From Arenibacter antarcticus (GTDB lineage Bacteria; Bacteroidota; Bacteroidia; Flavobacteriales; Flavobacteriaceae): DNA of 64,000 nt. The notes under the pieces are model-generated. The model had not been told where the DNA came from. It did not search any database and saw nothing but the letters and a program-made list of their open reading frames with translations. The position numbers were made by a program, and so were the translations under genes. Positions 9,032 to 19,266 of the stretch are shown here, one piece after another. Numbering within the stretch: the first letter of the stretch is position 1; the number at the start of each line of letters is the position of its first letter. The stretch lies in the NCBI RefSeq assembly GCF_041320605.1, contig NZ_CP166679.1:3954001-4018000 (forward strand), given 5' to 3'.

Positions 9032-10837
9032 ATGGAAACAATAGATAAAGAATTATTACGGGGAGGTCAGTTCCTTGTTAAAGAAACCAAATGTGAGGAT
9101 GTATTTACGCTCGAGGATTTATCCGAAGAGCAAAAAATGATGCGCGAGAGTACCAAAGAATTTGTGGATAGGGAACTTTGGGCTCATTGGGAACGATTTG
9201 AAAAGAAAGATTATGCCTATACCGAGGAAACCATGCGAAAAGCTGGGGAACTGGGATTATTAAGCGTGGCCGTACCAGAATCTTACGGAGGAATGGGAAT
9301 GGGATTTGTATCCACCATGTTGGTATGTGATTATATTTCTGGGGCTACGGGTTCTTTTAGCACCGCTTTTGGCGCCCATACAGGTATAGGCACTATGCCT
9401 ATTACCCTTTATGGTAGCGAGGAACAAAAACAAAAATACGTACCCAAATTGGCTTCTGGCGAATGGTTTGGTGCGTATTGCTTAACTGAACCAGGTGCTG
9501 GCTCCGATGCAAACTCAGGAAAAACAAAAGCGGTTCTTTCCGAAGATGGGAAGTACTACAGCATTACGGGACAGAAAATGTGGATATCCAATGCTGGTTT
9601 CTGTAGTTTGTTTATTGTATTTGCAAGGATTGGGGACGATAAGAATATTACCGGTTTTATTGTAGAGAATGATGCCAGTAACGGTATCAGTATGGGCGAG
9701 GAAGAAAAGAAATTAGGGATCCACGCCTCCTCTACTCGCCAGGTGTTTTTTAACGACACCAAGGTACCGGTAGAAAATATGTTATCGGAACGGGGCAACG
9801 GCTTTAAGATTGCTATGAATGCCTTAAACATTGGTCGGATAAAGTTGGCTGCTGCCTGTTTGGAAGCGCAAAGACGTGTAATTGGAGAGGCTACCAAATA
9901 TGCCAACGAAAGAATACAGTTTAAAACGCCTATCATCAATTTTGGCGCTATAAAAGCAAAGATTGCAAATATGGCAACCAATTGCTATGCAGATGAATCT
10001 GCAAGTTATAGGGCTGCTAAAAATATTGAGGACAGGATTGCCATGCGTCAAGCAGCCGGTAACACACATCAAGAAGCAGAATTAAAAGGTGTTGAAGAAT
10101 ATGCTATAGAATGTTCCATCTTAAAAGTAGCTGCATCGGAAGACGTACAGAATACTACCGACGAAGGAATCCAAATTTTTGGGGGAATGGGCTTCTCTGC
10201 AGATACCCCAATGGAATCTGCTTGGAGAGATGCCCGTATCGCTAGAATATACGAGGGAACCAACGAAATAAATAGAATGTTGGCCGTAGGTATGTTGGTC
10301 AAAAAAGCCATGAAGGGTCATGTAGATCTTTTAGGACCAGCAACTAAGGTAGGTGAGGAATTAATGGGAATACCATCCTTTGATGTCCCCGATTTCTCGG
10401 AATTATTTGCCGAAGAAAAAGACTTGTTAGCTCGACTAAAGAAGGTGTTTTTAATGGTTGCAGGTAGTGCCGTACAAAAATATGGCCCCGAATTGGAGAA
10501 CCACCAGCAGCTTATGTTGTCTGCCGCAGATATTCTGATAGAAATTTATATGGCAGAATCTACCTTGCTTAGAACGGAAAAGAATGCCAAGCGTTTTGGG
10601 GAAGAAGCCCAGGACACTCAAATTGCCATGTCCAGATTGTATTTGTACACTGCAGTGGACATCATCATTCAAAAAGGTAAGGAAGCAATTGTTTCTTTTG
10701 CCGAAGGTGATGAGCAACGAATGATGCTTATGGGACTTAAACGTTTCACGAAATATACAAATCATCCTAACGTAGTAGCGCTACGCACTCAAATTGCTGA
10801 TAGAGTAGCTGCGGATAATGGATATACCTTTGACTAA
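9032..10837 (+). CDS. Acyl-CoA dehydrogenase
   Basis: 601-aa FAD enzyme catalysing the first oxidation of beta-oxidation. Visible: [19 protein letters not shown] at the N-terminal helical domain, [16 protein letters not shown] and [11 protein letters not shown] in the flavin-binding sheet, [19 protein letters not shown], and [11 protein letters not shown], where the Glu of YEGT is the usual catalytic base. A ~170-residue helical C-terminal extension makes it like very-long-chain enzymes. ATG at 9032 is chosen over TTG 8999 because [19 protein letters not shown] matches the family start as I know it. Last gene of the fad cluster. Confidence 0.92.
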   Translation: METIDKELLRGGQFLVKETKCEDVFTLEDLSEEQKMMRESTKEFVDRELWAHWERFEKKDYAYTEETMRKAGELGLLSVAVPESYGGMGMGFVSTMLVCDYISGATGSFSTAFGAHTGIGTMPITLYGSEEQKQKYVPKLASGEWFGAYCLTEPGAGSDANSGKTKAVLSEDGKYYSITGQKMWISNAGFCSLFIVFARIGDDKNITGFIVENDASNGISMGEEEKKLGIHASSTRQVFFNDTKVPVENMLSERGNGFKIAMNALNIGRIKLAAACLEAQRRVIGEATKYANERIQFKTPIINFGAIKAKIANMATNCYADESASYRAAKNIEDRIAMRQAAGNTHQEAELKGVEEYAIECSILKVAASEDVQNTTDEGIQIFGGMGFSADTPMESAWRDARIARIYEGTNEINRMLAVGMLVKKAMKGHVDLLGPATKVGEELMGIPSFDVPDFSELFAEEKDLLARLKKVFLMVAGSAVQKYGPELENHQQLMLSAADILIEIYMAESTLLRTEKNAKRFGEEAQDTQIAMSRLYLYTAVDIIIQKGKEAIVSFAEGDEQRMMLMGLKRFTKYTNHPNVVALRTQIADRVAADNGYTFD

Positions 10838-10870
10838 TTCAAATAGGAGCTTTGTAATGAAGCAGAAGCG

Positions 10871-10900
10871 AAAAGCCGTTCCTTTTGGGAACGGCTTTTT
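10871..10900. terminator. Bidirectional terminator between fad cluster and M49 gene
   Basis: Perfect 12-bp stem AAAAGCCGTTCC / GGGAACGGCTTTT with a TTTT loop and A/T runs on both sides, so it can serve the plus-strand fad genes and the minus-strand peptidase gene. Confidence 0.8.
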
Positions 10901-10952
10901 AATTTTAAATAAAATGTATTCCACTTATTTATAGCAATATATAACACATCAT

Positions 10953-12998
10953 TTAATGTGCTACTTTCATTAAGTTAGAAGTCAAGAAGCTATGAGTTTT
11001 GGCATATTCTAACATCTGGGACACAAAGTTTTCAGGCTGGGTCACTTTAACATCCGATACTTCTCCGGACGCATCTATTTCTACAACCAACACTGGATTT
11101 ACAAATCCGCTATAAGGAGCAGATTTAAACTGGGAGTTTCTTTCCAGTACCTCTGCGTGAATCGCTTGATCCACTTTTACTCCGTATCCCTCTACTAGGT
11201 CCTGGGCAGCTTTAAAATCGCCTTCAGATTTCATCCGCTGCGTTTCCTGTAACAATTGACCAAAGAGTTCCCGCAATTTGGAATAGTCATTAATATTGTA
11301 ATAGGTCTTATCGTCTCTAGTAATTTTTTCGATTACATTATCCGCCTTCCCTTTTTCATAAGCCCAGGCAGAAACCCATTGCCTGTTTACCATATGGTCT
11401 TCTTCTATATCATCACCTAGGTTGATTCGGACCAATTGGGTCATCAGGCCATTTCTGATATAGCCATCATAGGCGGCCTTGCCAACTTTCTCCCAATCGT
11501 CTACCAAACCAAGTTCCTGCAACTTAGGATCCATCAAATAGTAAAGCCCTATTAAATCCGCTCTTCCTTCTTCTATGGTGGAGGCGTAGTTTTTAAGGGT
11601 TTCTTTAGGTTGACCAATTCCTTGGTTGATCTGTCCCGAAGCATGACCTATTACTTCGTGCAGCGCCGTATGCAGCTTATCCCCTATTTCCCCATATTTT
11701 TCCTCCAATTCTATTTCCTCGGCATCGTTGGCAAATTCCTTTAACCTATCCGTACCACCAAAATGATTGTAGGCATCTATAATATTCCCCAAGGAAACCG
11801 ATTTGCTTCCGTGTTGTTGTCTGATCCAGTTGTTATTGGGAAGATTCACCCCTATAGGAGTACTTGGAGATGCATCTCCGGATTCCCCGACCACATTAAC
11901 GGTTTTATAGGAAACTCCCACAACTTTTTCCTTTTTGTGCTCTTTAAGCAAGGGTGCATTATCTTCGAACCATTGTGCGTTTTCAGTTAGTACCGACATT
12001 TTTCTCGACATTTCAAAATCTTTGATCTGTACGATTGATTCATAGGAACCCCTATATCCCTTTGGATCGTTGTAAACTTCAATAAAGCCGTTGATCCAAT
12101 CTATATTTCCTGAAGTAGATGTGGCCCATGCAATGCAGTATTTGTCCCAAGTGTCCAGACTTCCAGTTTTGTAGTACTCCATTAAAAGTCCCAAAGCATT
12201 GGCCTGTTTTTCATTTTCAGCAACTCCTTGTGCTCTTTCCAGCCATTTGATAATTTCATCGATAGCACTTCCATAGAGTCCGCCCGATTTCCAGATCTTT
12301 TCTACCAATTTACCGTTTTCCTTTACCAATTTGGAGTTTAAACCAGCCTCTATAGGAGTGTTTTTGGGTCCTTTATAAGCTGTTTTATAGAATGCTTCCA
12401 CTTCTGCATCGGTAACCGAAGGGTCATAAAAATTCACTGCTGAGGAAGCTACTATGTCCACCCCTTTTTTCTTGTTCACTTTTTTGTTGTCCTTGTCGTT
12501 AAAAATAACCTCAAAAGCCTCACCTTTTAATTCCGTACCAGTTTCTGTCAAGAGAAGGTTTAAGTAGTCTGCAGAAAATTCGGGAATTATCTTGTCGTTG
12601 GAATAGTGGTGGTGGATCCCGTTGGAAAACCATACTCGCTTAAGGTAAACCTCAAAGGCGTTCCAATCGTCCGTGTTTTTATCACCTTTATAATGGGTGT
12701 AAATATGCTCTAAAGCTTCCCTTATACCCAGATTATGTCGATAGTTTTGGTCCCAAATGATATCTCTACCTGCCAATCCGGCTTGGGTAAGGAAGTAAAC
12801 CAATTTTTTCTCCTTTAGGGTCAATTCTTCAAATCCAGGGATTTGATACCTTAAAATTTTGATGTCGGCAAATTGATCTACCGAATAATCAAAGCCCTGT
12901 TCCGTCTCCAATACAGGTTTTTCGGCAACTTTCTTTTTATTACAGGATATCAGCCCCACTATCAAAAGTAAAGCACCTGCCATTAATTTTACGTTCAT
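10953..12998 (-). CDS. M49-family (dipeptidyl-peptidase III-like) lipoprotein
   Basis: 681-aa zinc peptidase-like protein with a lipoprotein signal (hydrophobic stretch ending GLISCNKKK). The zinc motif HEVIGH lies near residues 446-451 and the second ligand motif EEGRAD near 474; together (HExxGH plus EExRAD) they define family M49. Such Bacteroidetes genes are often labelled dihydrofolate reductase by transferred error; nothing here supports that. Probably periplasmic or surface-bound, removing dipeptides from peptide N termini. Single gene, convergent with the fad cluster. Confidence 0.85.
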   Translation of the reverse strand: MNVKLMAGALLLIVGLISCNKKKVAEKPVLETEQGFDYSVDQFADIKILRYQIPGFEELTLKEKKLVYFLTQAGLAGRDIIWDQNYRHNLGIREALEHIYTHYKGDKNTDDWNAFEVYLKRVWFSNGIHHHYSNDKIIPEFSADYLNLLLTETGTELKGEAFEVIFNDKDNKKVNKKKGVDIVASSAVNFYDPSVTDAEVEAFYKTAYKGPKNTPIEAGLNSKLVKENGKLVEKIWKSGGLYGSAIDEIIKWLERAQGVAENEKQANALGLLMEYYKTGSLDTWDKYCIAWATSTSGNIDWINGFIEVYNDPKGYRGSYESIVQIKDFEMSRKMSVLTENAQWFEDNAPLLKEHKKEKVVGVSYKTVNVVGESGDASPSTPIGVNLPNNNWIRQQHGSKSVSLGNIIDAYNHFGGTDRLKEFANDAEEIELEEKYGEIGDKLHTALHEVIGHASGQINQGIGQPKETLKNYASTIEEGRADLIGLYYLMDPKLQELGLVDDWEKVGKAAYDGYIRNGLMTQLVRINLGDDIEEDHMVNRQWVSAWAYEKGKADNVIEKITRDDKTYYNINDYSKLRELFGQLLQETQRMKSEGDFKAAQDLVEGYGVKVDQAIHAEVLERNSQFKSAPYSGFVNPVLVVEIDASGEVSDVKVTQPENFVSQMLEYAKTHSFLTSNLMKVAH

Positions 12999-13236
12999 TT
13001 CGCTTGTTTATTTTACATTATTTAACCCCAAAATTAACAATTCACCGATAAAATGTTAGGATATTTTGCTTTATTATTCATTTTAGGCCACAATGAGGTG
13101 GTTCTAATTTTAAGTTACCCCTTGTTGATCATAATCTAAGTTGGTAGGGTTAAAAAGCAGCATACAGAAGGCTTATAATCCCAAGGGGATTAAGGGAAGG
13201 AAGATGCGAACTGATAGATTGATGGATCAATAATTA

Positions 13237-15051
13237 CTACTCCTTATTTTCCAAAGATTCGATAATACCCATTTCACTATGCTTCTTAGAAAAGTTCATA
13301 GCACATTCAATTAATGCCAAATGAGAATAGGCCTGTGGAAAATTACCAAGCAACCTTTTAGTCTTAAAATCAATATCTTCACTAAATAGACCTAAATGAT
13401 TACTATAACTCAATAGTTGCTCAAAATGTGCTATAGCTTTTTCTTCCTCTCCTATCTTGAACAGGCTATTGATAAACCAGAAGGTACAAATGGTAAAGGA
13501 GGAAGAGGGCAACCCAAAATCGTCCTCATTTTTGTAACGGTATAGAAGTCCCTCATGACAAAGTTCTTTTTCAACGGCATTTACGGTACGCACAAATTTT
13601 GGATCCATGGCATCTATAAACCCGTAAGATTCCATTAAAAGCACGGAAGCATCCATATGCGAAGATCCATAGGATTGTGTAAAGGCTTGTTTCTCCTCGT
13701 TCCAGGCATTTTTATGAATATCCTCTCTTATTTGCCTTTCCAAAGTACGCCATTTTTTCAATTTGCGTTTTTTTCCAAAAATCTCAGCAACCTTTATCGC
13801 TCTATCGATGGCTGTCCAGCATAGCACCTTTGAAAAGGTAAAATGCCTATTTTCGGTCCTAAATTCCCAAATACCCTTGTCCGGTTCCTGCCAATGATTC
13901 CCTACGATCCATACAATACCTTTGGTAATGTTCCATAGTTCCTCCCCGTTTTCAATATCTGTAGTGAATTTTTCCAGTTGGGTGTAGATAACATCCATTA
14001 AAATACCGTAAATATCGTGCTGACGTTGCTCGTAGGCTGCGTTACCAATCCTTACTGGCTTAGACCCCATATAGCCGCTCAAATGATCCAAGGTGTGCTC
14101 TGTCAGCTTCTTTTCCTTGTTGATGCCGTACATAATCTGTAATTTTTCATCCTTGTCCGGGATAAGGTCTATTATAAATTGTAGGTATCGCTTGGCAATA
14201 TTTTTATGGCCTAGATCGGAAACTACCTTAATGACCATGGAGGCGTCCCTAATCCAACAGAATCGGTAATCCCAATTCCTTACCTCCCCTATAGTTTCGG
14301 GCAAGGAAGTGGTAGCTGCTGCCAACACTGCGCCAGACTTATCATAACTGAGCATTTTAAGGGTAAGGGCACTGCGTTTTATTTGTGTATTGTACTTGTG
14401 GTAGGTAGGCGTTTTATTGGACCAATTTAACCAATAAACCTTGGTGCGCTCCATTTCAAGATACACTTTTTCTAAACTAGGATTTAGAATTTTCTCGTTA
14501 TACCCCAATAGGAAGTAACCGTCCTGTTCCAAGGTTATTTCCTCCCCGTTTAACACTTTCTGATTGCTAAAAGAGGTATATAGGAAAACGGTATCAAATT
14601 TTATTTCATGAGTGAGGCTAACGATGAAATCCTCTTTTATATAAGTGTTTGTTGAGCCTTGGGCATATTCCAACTTCGGGTTGTACAACACTCTAAAGAC
14701 CGGGCTTCCATATACATACCTTATAAATCTCACGATTTCCGGGGGAGCATTGTACCCTTCTTTCTCTTTGTGGTAGCGGGGCATAAAATCGTGGACTTCA
14801 AAAATGTTCCTTCCGTCAGAGAAACGGGTAACCAAAATGGCGGTATTAGGAATATATTCCTGATTAATGGAATAATTATCATCGACCAATATCTCAAAAC
14901 TACCTCCTTTTTTCTCGTCCAATAGTTTTGCAAAGATGGATGCTGAATCAAATTCAGGTAAACAACACCAATCCAAAGACCCGAATTTTGAGACCAAAGC
15001 GGCGCTTCTACAATTTCCTATTATACCATAATCTAAATTATCCATATCCAT
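13237..15051 (-). CDS. Glycoside hydrolase family 15 protein
   Basis: 604-aa GH15 enzyme (glucoamylase/trehalase type, alpha/alpha toroid). Characteristic: N-terminal YGIIGNCRSAALVSKFGSLD, then NWDYRFCWIRDAS near residues 265-278 with acidic and aromatic subsite residues, and the C-terminal LFSEDIDFKTKRLLGNFPQA. No signal peptide, so cytoplasmic. It is divergent, 97 bp apart, from a trehalose-6-phosphate synthase/phosphatase gene, so trehalase or a trehalose-related glucosidase is a reasonable guess, though GH15 enzymes also act on malto-oligosaccharides. Confidence 0.85.
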   Translation of the reverse strand: MDMDNLDYGIIGNCRSAALVSKFGSLDWCCLPEFDSASIFAKLLDEKKGGSFEILVDDNYSINQEYIPNTAILVTRFSDGRNIFEVHDFMPRYHKEKEGYNAPPEIVRFIRYVYGSPVFRVLYNPKLEYAQGSTNTYIKEDFIVSLTHEIKFDTVFLYTSFSNQKVLNGEEITLEQDGYFLLGYNEKILNPSLEKVYLEMERTKVYWLNWSNKTPTYHKYNTQIKRSALTLKMLSYDKSGAVLAAATTSLPETIGEVRNWDYRFCWIRDASMVIKVVSDLGHKNIAKRYLQFIIDLIPDKDEKLQIMYGINKEKKLTEHTLDHLSGYMGSKPVRIGNAAYEQRQHDIYGILMDVIYTQLEKFTTDIENGEELWNITKGIVWIVGNHWQEPDKGIWEFRTENRHFTFSKVLCWTAIDRAIKVAEIFGKKRKLKKWRTLERQIREDIHKNAWNEEKQAFTQSYGSSHMDASVLLMESYGFIDAMDPKFVRTVNAVEKELCHEGLLYRYKNEDDFGLPSSSFTICTFWFINSLFKIGEEEKAIAHFEQLLSYSNHLGLFSEDIDFKTKRLLGNFPQAYSHLALIECAMNFSKKHSEMGIIESLENKE

Positions 15052-15148
15052 AAAATTGTAATTGTAAGGATTTAAAAATAGGATTTACCCTTGATTTTGT
15101 CGAAATTTAGGAAAATATAATACCAAAAACATCTGAAAACCTCATTTT

Positions 15149-17362
15149 ATGTCCAAAACTATCATAATCTCAAATAGGTTGCCAGTACAATTACAAATTG
15201 ATAATGGCAAAATTACGGCGACCCCCAGTGTTGGTGGATTGGCTACTGGAATGAAATCTGTACATTCTGGAGGCGATAGTCTTTGGATAGGATGGAGTGG
15301 ATTAACGGACGACGAAATTCCTCCGGGATTGGCTCCTGAAATAGACAAAGCATTGGCGAAACACGGGTCCTCTAAAGTTAATTTAACTTCAGAAGAAGTA
15401 GATGGCTTTTACTACGGTTTTAGCAATCGTACTATTTGGCCGCTTTTTCATTATTTCTTGGAGTATTCTGAATTTGAACTGGAAAGTTGGGAGATTTACA
15501 AGTCTGTTAACCAAAAGTTTGCAGATGCCATTTTGGAAAAAGCAGATGATGACGATATTATTTGGGTACACGATTACCAATTGATGCTGGTGCCCCAAAT
15601 GGTTAGGGAGCAACGCCCCAACGTATCTATAGGTTTCTTTCTGCACATACCTTTTCCCTCCTATGAAATATTTAGGACGCTCCCCTGGCGTAAAGAGGTA
15701 CTACAAGGGTTGTTGGGATCGGATCTGATCGGTTTCCACACCTATGATTACGAACGACACTTTCTGAGTTCCGTAAGGCGACTTCTAAGTCTGGAGGTTA
15801 GTTTTAATGACATTTATATGGATGACAGGGTCATTAAGGTTGATTCTTTTCCAATGGGGATCGATTATAAGAAATTTAGAGATGCCGCTAAAAAACACGA
15901 TGAAAATAAGGCGGAAGAACGTTCGGAATTACAAAAAAGATTGGATATGCACAAAGCAAACCAACCCGAGGCCAAGTTTTTACTGTCCATTGACCGGTTG
16001 GATTATTCCAAGGGGATTGCCAAACGGCTTAATGCATTCGAATATTTTCTAAACAAGCATCCAGAATATAAGGAGAAGGTAAGGCTTATTATTTTAGCGG
16101 TGCCTTCCCGTTCCAATGTTCCCCAATATCAATTATTAAAAAAGGAAATAGATGAATTAGTGGGGAGGATCAACGGAGAGTTTTCAACGGTAAGCTGGAC
16201 TCCTATCTGGTATTTTTACCGATCCATGCCATTTGAAAATCTTATAGATCTCTATACTTCCTGCGATATTGCCTGGTTGACCCCTATAAGGGATGGGATG
16301 AATTTGGTGGCAAAGGAATATATTGCTACTAGGACAGATAAGACCGGGGTTTTAATCTTGAGTGAAATGGCCGGATCTGCCAACGAAATGAATGAATCGC
16401 TTCTTATAAACCCCAATAACTTTGAGGAGATTTCAGAAGCATTGTTCCAAGCGATAAATATGCCTAAAGAGGAACAACAGGCTAGAAACGCCATATTGCA
16501 AAAAAGATTGGAAAGGTATAATGTAGAAAAATGGGCGAACGACTTTATGACTTCCCTTCTCAACCAAAAACAAAACGAAACCCAACATAAGTCGCGCAAA
16601 CTTACCCCTACACGTGCTAAGGATGTGGGCAAGAAATTTAGATCTGCCAAAAGAAAGTTATTGTTTCTGGATTATGACGGCACTCTGGTCGGCTTTCACA
16701 ATGATCCCCAAAAAGCAAGTCCGGATAAAGAATTGTATGCCCTCTTGGATAAGCTTGCGGCACAGGAAAATACTGACCTTTATTTAATAAGTGGTAGGGA
16801 TAAGGAAACCTTTACCAAATGGTTTTTGCCCAAGAAATACAATATGATCGTAGAGCACGGGGTATGGATCTCGCAAAACGGGGAAGAATTTAGAATGTTG
16901 GAAAACGTTAAAAAGGACTGGATGGAGAAGATTCAACCAGTGCTGGAATCTTTTGTAGACCGCACCCCCGGCAGTTTTATTGAGGAGAAAAACTATTCTT
17001 TGGCATGGCATTACCGAAATACGGATCCAGATTTTGGTATAAAACGGGCCACGGAACTCAATACCGTACTCACCAGCCTGATTGCCAATGATGACCTAAG
17101 TGTTCTGAACGGTAATAAGGTGATGGAGATTAAGAGTAGTAATGTAAACAAAGGACGTGCGGCCATGCGCGTATACTCCGAAGAGGAATATGATTTTGTA
17201 TTTGCCATTGGGGATGACTGGACGGACGAGTTTATGTTCCAGGAACTACCTGAGTCCGCAATTACAGTAAAGGTTGGTCGCCATAAGACCCAAGCCAAGT
17301 ATTATGTGGAAAGTAATGGAAATGTAAGAGATTTGCTCAATAAATTTATCGATGTAGATTGA
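15149..17362 (+). CDS. otsAB: Bifunctional trehalose-6-phosphate synthase/phosphatase
   Basis: 737-aa fusion. The N-terminal GT20 synthase (about residues 1-480) has SNRLPVQL, WVHDYQLMLVPQMVR, GFFLHIPFP and DRLDYSKGI, and joins UDP-glucose to glucose-6-phosphate. The C-terminal HAD phosphatase (from about 505) starts with LFLDYDGTLVGF, continues with SGRDKETF and NKGRAA and ends with GDDWTDEFMF, releasing trehalose. Both halves carry their motifs, so both activities are expected. The product is an osmoprotectant, fitting a marine organism. Divergent GH15 gene upstream. Confidence 0.95.
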   Translation: MSKTIIISNRLPVQLQIDNGKITATPSVGGLATGMKSVHSGGDSLWIGWSGLTDDEIPPGLAPEIDKALAKHGSSKVNLTSEEVDGFYYGFSNRTIWPLFHYFLEYSEFELESWEIYKSVNQKFADAILEKADDDDIIWVHDYQLMLVPQMVREQRPNVSIGFFLHIPFPSYEIFRTLPWRKEVLQGLLGSDLIGFHTYDYERHFLSSVRRLLSLEVSFNDIYMDDRVIKVDSFPMGIDYKKFRDAAKKHDENKAEERSELQKRLDMHKANQPEAKFLLSIDRLDYSKGIAKRLNAFEYFLNKHPEYKEKVRLIILAVPSRSNVPQYQLLKKEIDELVGRINGEFSTVSWTPIWYFYRSMPFENLIDLYTSCDIAWLTPIRDGMNLVAKEYIATRTDKTGVLILSEMAGSANEMNESLLINPNNFEEISEALFQAINMPKEEQQARNAILQKRLERYNVEKWANDFMTSLLNQKQNETQHKSRKLTPTRAKDVGKKFRSAKRKLLFLDYDGTLVGFHNDPQKASPDKELYALLDKLAAQENTDLYLISGRDKETFTKWFLPKKYNMIVEHGVWISQNGEEFRMLENVKKDWMEKIQPVLESFVDRTPGSFIEEKNYSLAWHYRNTDPDFGIKRATELNTVLTSLIANDDLSVLNGNKVMEIKSSNVNKGRAAMRVYSEEEYDFVFAIGDDWTDEFMFQELPESAITVKVGRHKTQAKYYVESNGNVRDLLNKFIDVD

Positions 17363-17481
17363 TTATGGAACAGGGGGGAATTCTGTGGGGAATCCAGAAA
17401 TGATTTACTTTTTAATTGATCCCTTAAGTTATGATCATTTTCTGTGTTTTATAAAACTCAATTTTAACCAAATTTCACTAA

Positions 17482-17640
17482 GAAATGCGCATGACCGAAA
17501 ACTGGTCGCAAATACGAATGAAAATAAGCGAATCAGACTGCAGCCAGACAGGTTTATCTACCGCAAGGTAAGTGTAGCCGAAGGACCCCGTACTAAGCGC
17601 AGTCGAAGTAGTACCGTTATAAAACAATAAATAGCTACCT
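17482..17640 (+). repeat. Leader repeat, copy 1, ending at an ATG
   Basis: About 159 bp that match, in inverted orientation, 61822-61954. Both copies start GAAATGNGCATGACCGAAAA, share a CAGACTGC block and GCGCAGTCGAAG, and end ATAAATANCTACCT directly before an ATG. This copy has about 25 extra bases in its middle. It fills the space between otsAB and the M28 peptidase gene. A short ORF at 17385-17630 overlaps it and is not considered real. Confidence 0.75.
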
Positions 17641-18972
17641 ATGAGAATACTCCTTACGTCATTGGTGTTTTTGCTGGTCTATTGTGCCGAAGCCCAGACC
17701 GATCAGCGTATTTACAATATAATTGAAGAGGTCTCAGCAGATCGGATAGAAATAGATATAACAACTCTTGCCAATTTTGGCACAAGGCATACTTTAAGTG
17801 ATACCCTCTCAAGTACCCGTGGTATTGGCGCCGCAAGAAGATGGATAAAGAAGGGATTTGAGGAAATCTCCAAAAACTGCAATAATTGTCTTGAAGTGTC
17901 CTTTCAAACAGACTTGGTTAAAAAAGGTGAAAATCAGCGTATTGGAAACGATGTTTTGGTGGTAAATGTGGTGGCCGTCCAAAGAGGTTCCAAATATCCT
18001 AATCGTTATATTATTATGAGTGGGGATATAGATTCCCGCGTTAGCGACCCCAACGATTTTACCTCGGATTCTCCCGGTGCAAATGATAATGCAAGTGGTA
18101 TGGCGGGTGCTTTGGAGGCCGCAAGGGTGCTGTCTAAATACCAATTTGAAAGTAGCATCGTTTACCTAGGGCTATCGGGTGAGGAACAGGGTCTATTTGG
18201 AGGGCAGGGATTTGCAAAATATGCCAAGGAAATGGGATGGGATATCATTGGTGTATTTAACAATGATATGATTGGAAATATAAGTGGCGTAGATGGAATC
18301 ATCAGTAATACCGATTTTAGGATATTTTCCGAACCCGTGCCCCCTACAGAAACTGAAAAAGAGCGGAATAGTCGTAGGTTTTACGGAGGAGAGGTAGACG
18401 GAATATCTAGGCAATTGGCACGCTACGTACACAGAAATGTGGAAACCTATATGCCGGAAATGAACCCGATAATGATCTATAGGTTAGACCGCTTTGGAAG
18501 AGGCGGACATCATAGGCCCTTTAACGATGCTGGTTATGCTGGGATACGGATTATGGAAGCACATGAGAATTACACCCAACAACATCAGGATATTCGAGTT
18601 GAAGGAGGAATTGCCTATGGCGATGTACTAGAACATGTGAATTTTGGATACGCCAAGAAACTAACTGCGGTAAATGCCATAAATATGGCCTCACTGGCAT
18701 GGGCCCCTCCTGCCCCAAAAGAGGTGGGTATTGGGGGTGTAGTAGCCCCTTCAGTCAGGCTCCAATGGAGTCCCGTAGAAGGTGCAATAGGCTATAAGAT
18801 CTATTGGCGGGATACCACCTCCCCTACCTGGGACCACAGTAGGTATGTTGGCGATGTTACCAAATTTACTTTGGAGGGAATTGTAATCGATAATTTTTTC
18901 TTTGGGGTATCTGCTGTTGGGGAGAATAACTTTGAAAGTGTAGTTGTTTTTCCAAACAAAATTATGAGATAA
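17641..18972 (+). CDS. Secreted M28-family metallopeptidase
   Basis: 443-aa exported zinc peptidase. A signal peptide spans about residues 1-18 (ends YCAEAQ). M28 ligands are visible: SGDIDSR near 125, SPGANDNASG near 144-153, GLSGEEQGLFGG near 178 and a late HEN motif. The last ~90 residues look like a fibronectin-type III domain (VRLQWSPVEGAIGYKIYWRD). Probably an aminopeptidase acting outside the cytoplasm. Its start codon abuts the end of a dispersed leader repeat, so its promoter and ribosome-binding region lie within repeat sequence. Confidence 0.88.
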   Translation: MRILLTSLVFLLVYCAEAQTDQRIYNIIEEVSADRIEIDITTLANFGTRHTLSDTLSSTRGIGAARRWIKKGFEEISKNCNNCLEVSFQTDLVKKGENQRIGNDVLVVNVVAVQRGSKYPNRYIIMSGDIDSRVSDPNDFTSDSPGANDNASGMAGALEAARVLSKYQFESSIVYLGLSGEEQGLFGGQGFAKYAKEMGWDIIGVFNNDMIGNISGVDGIISNTDFRIFSEPVPPTETEKERNSRRFYGGEVDGISRQLARYVHRNVETYMPEMNPIMIYRLDRFGRGGHHRPFNDAGYAGIRIMEAHENYTQQHQDIRVEGGIAYGDVLEHVNFGYAKKLTAVNAINMASLAWAPPAPKEVGIGGVVAPSVRLQWSPVEGAIGYKIYWRDTTSPTWDHSRYVGDVTKFTLEGIVIDNFFFGVSAVGENNFESVVVFPNKIMR

Positions 18973-18999
18973 TAAATTTACATGGGACATCATAATTAG

Positions 19000-19170
19000 T
19001 TTTAGTTCAGCATCGAAGGTTGGGCTAAAGCCCATTAATGTTGCAGATCATGAAACCACGGTCTAAAGACCGTGGCAATACATTTTTTGGGTTCGGCTTT
19101 CACTTGCCACGGCTTTTAAGCCGTGGTAAAGCTATCTCGCAAAAACGGGCTTTAGCCTAAACTGAAGTGC
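19000..19170. repeat. REP/BIME-like palindromic cluster
   Basis: Four palindromes in about 140 bp: TGGGCTAAAGCCCA (19021-19034), an 8-bp-arm hairpin CCACGGTC/GACCGTGG (19056-19075), a 9-bp-arm hairpin CCACGGCTT/AAGCCGTGG (19107-19126) and GGGCTTTAGCC (19147-19157). The outer pair are inverted versions of one another, giving overall symmetry as in mosaic REP elements. No REP-associated transposase is in this window. Confidence 0.7.
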
Positions 19171-19266
19171 CCTGATTGTTTAGGTACCAAAATAAAATAA
19201 TAAATTTGCCGCAATGGGCGGTTGTATATCACAATACATAACCATTAAACGGCATCAACACATATA

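Noticed and set aside
10953-12998. Dihydrofolate reductase label often given to such genes
   Set aside because: The sequence carries M49 peptidase zinc motifs HEVIGH and EEGRAD and a lipoprotein signal, and no folate-reductase motif.
17385-17630. 81-codon ORF between otsAB and the M28 gene
   Set aside because: Most of it lies in the dispersed leader repeat; composition is not protein-like and no signal or domain is visible.
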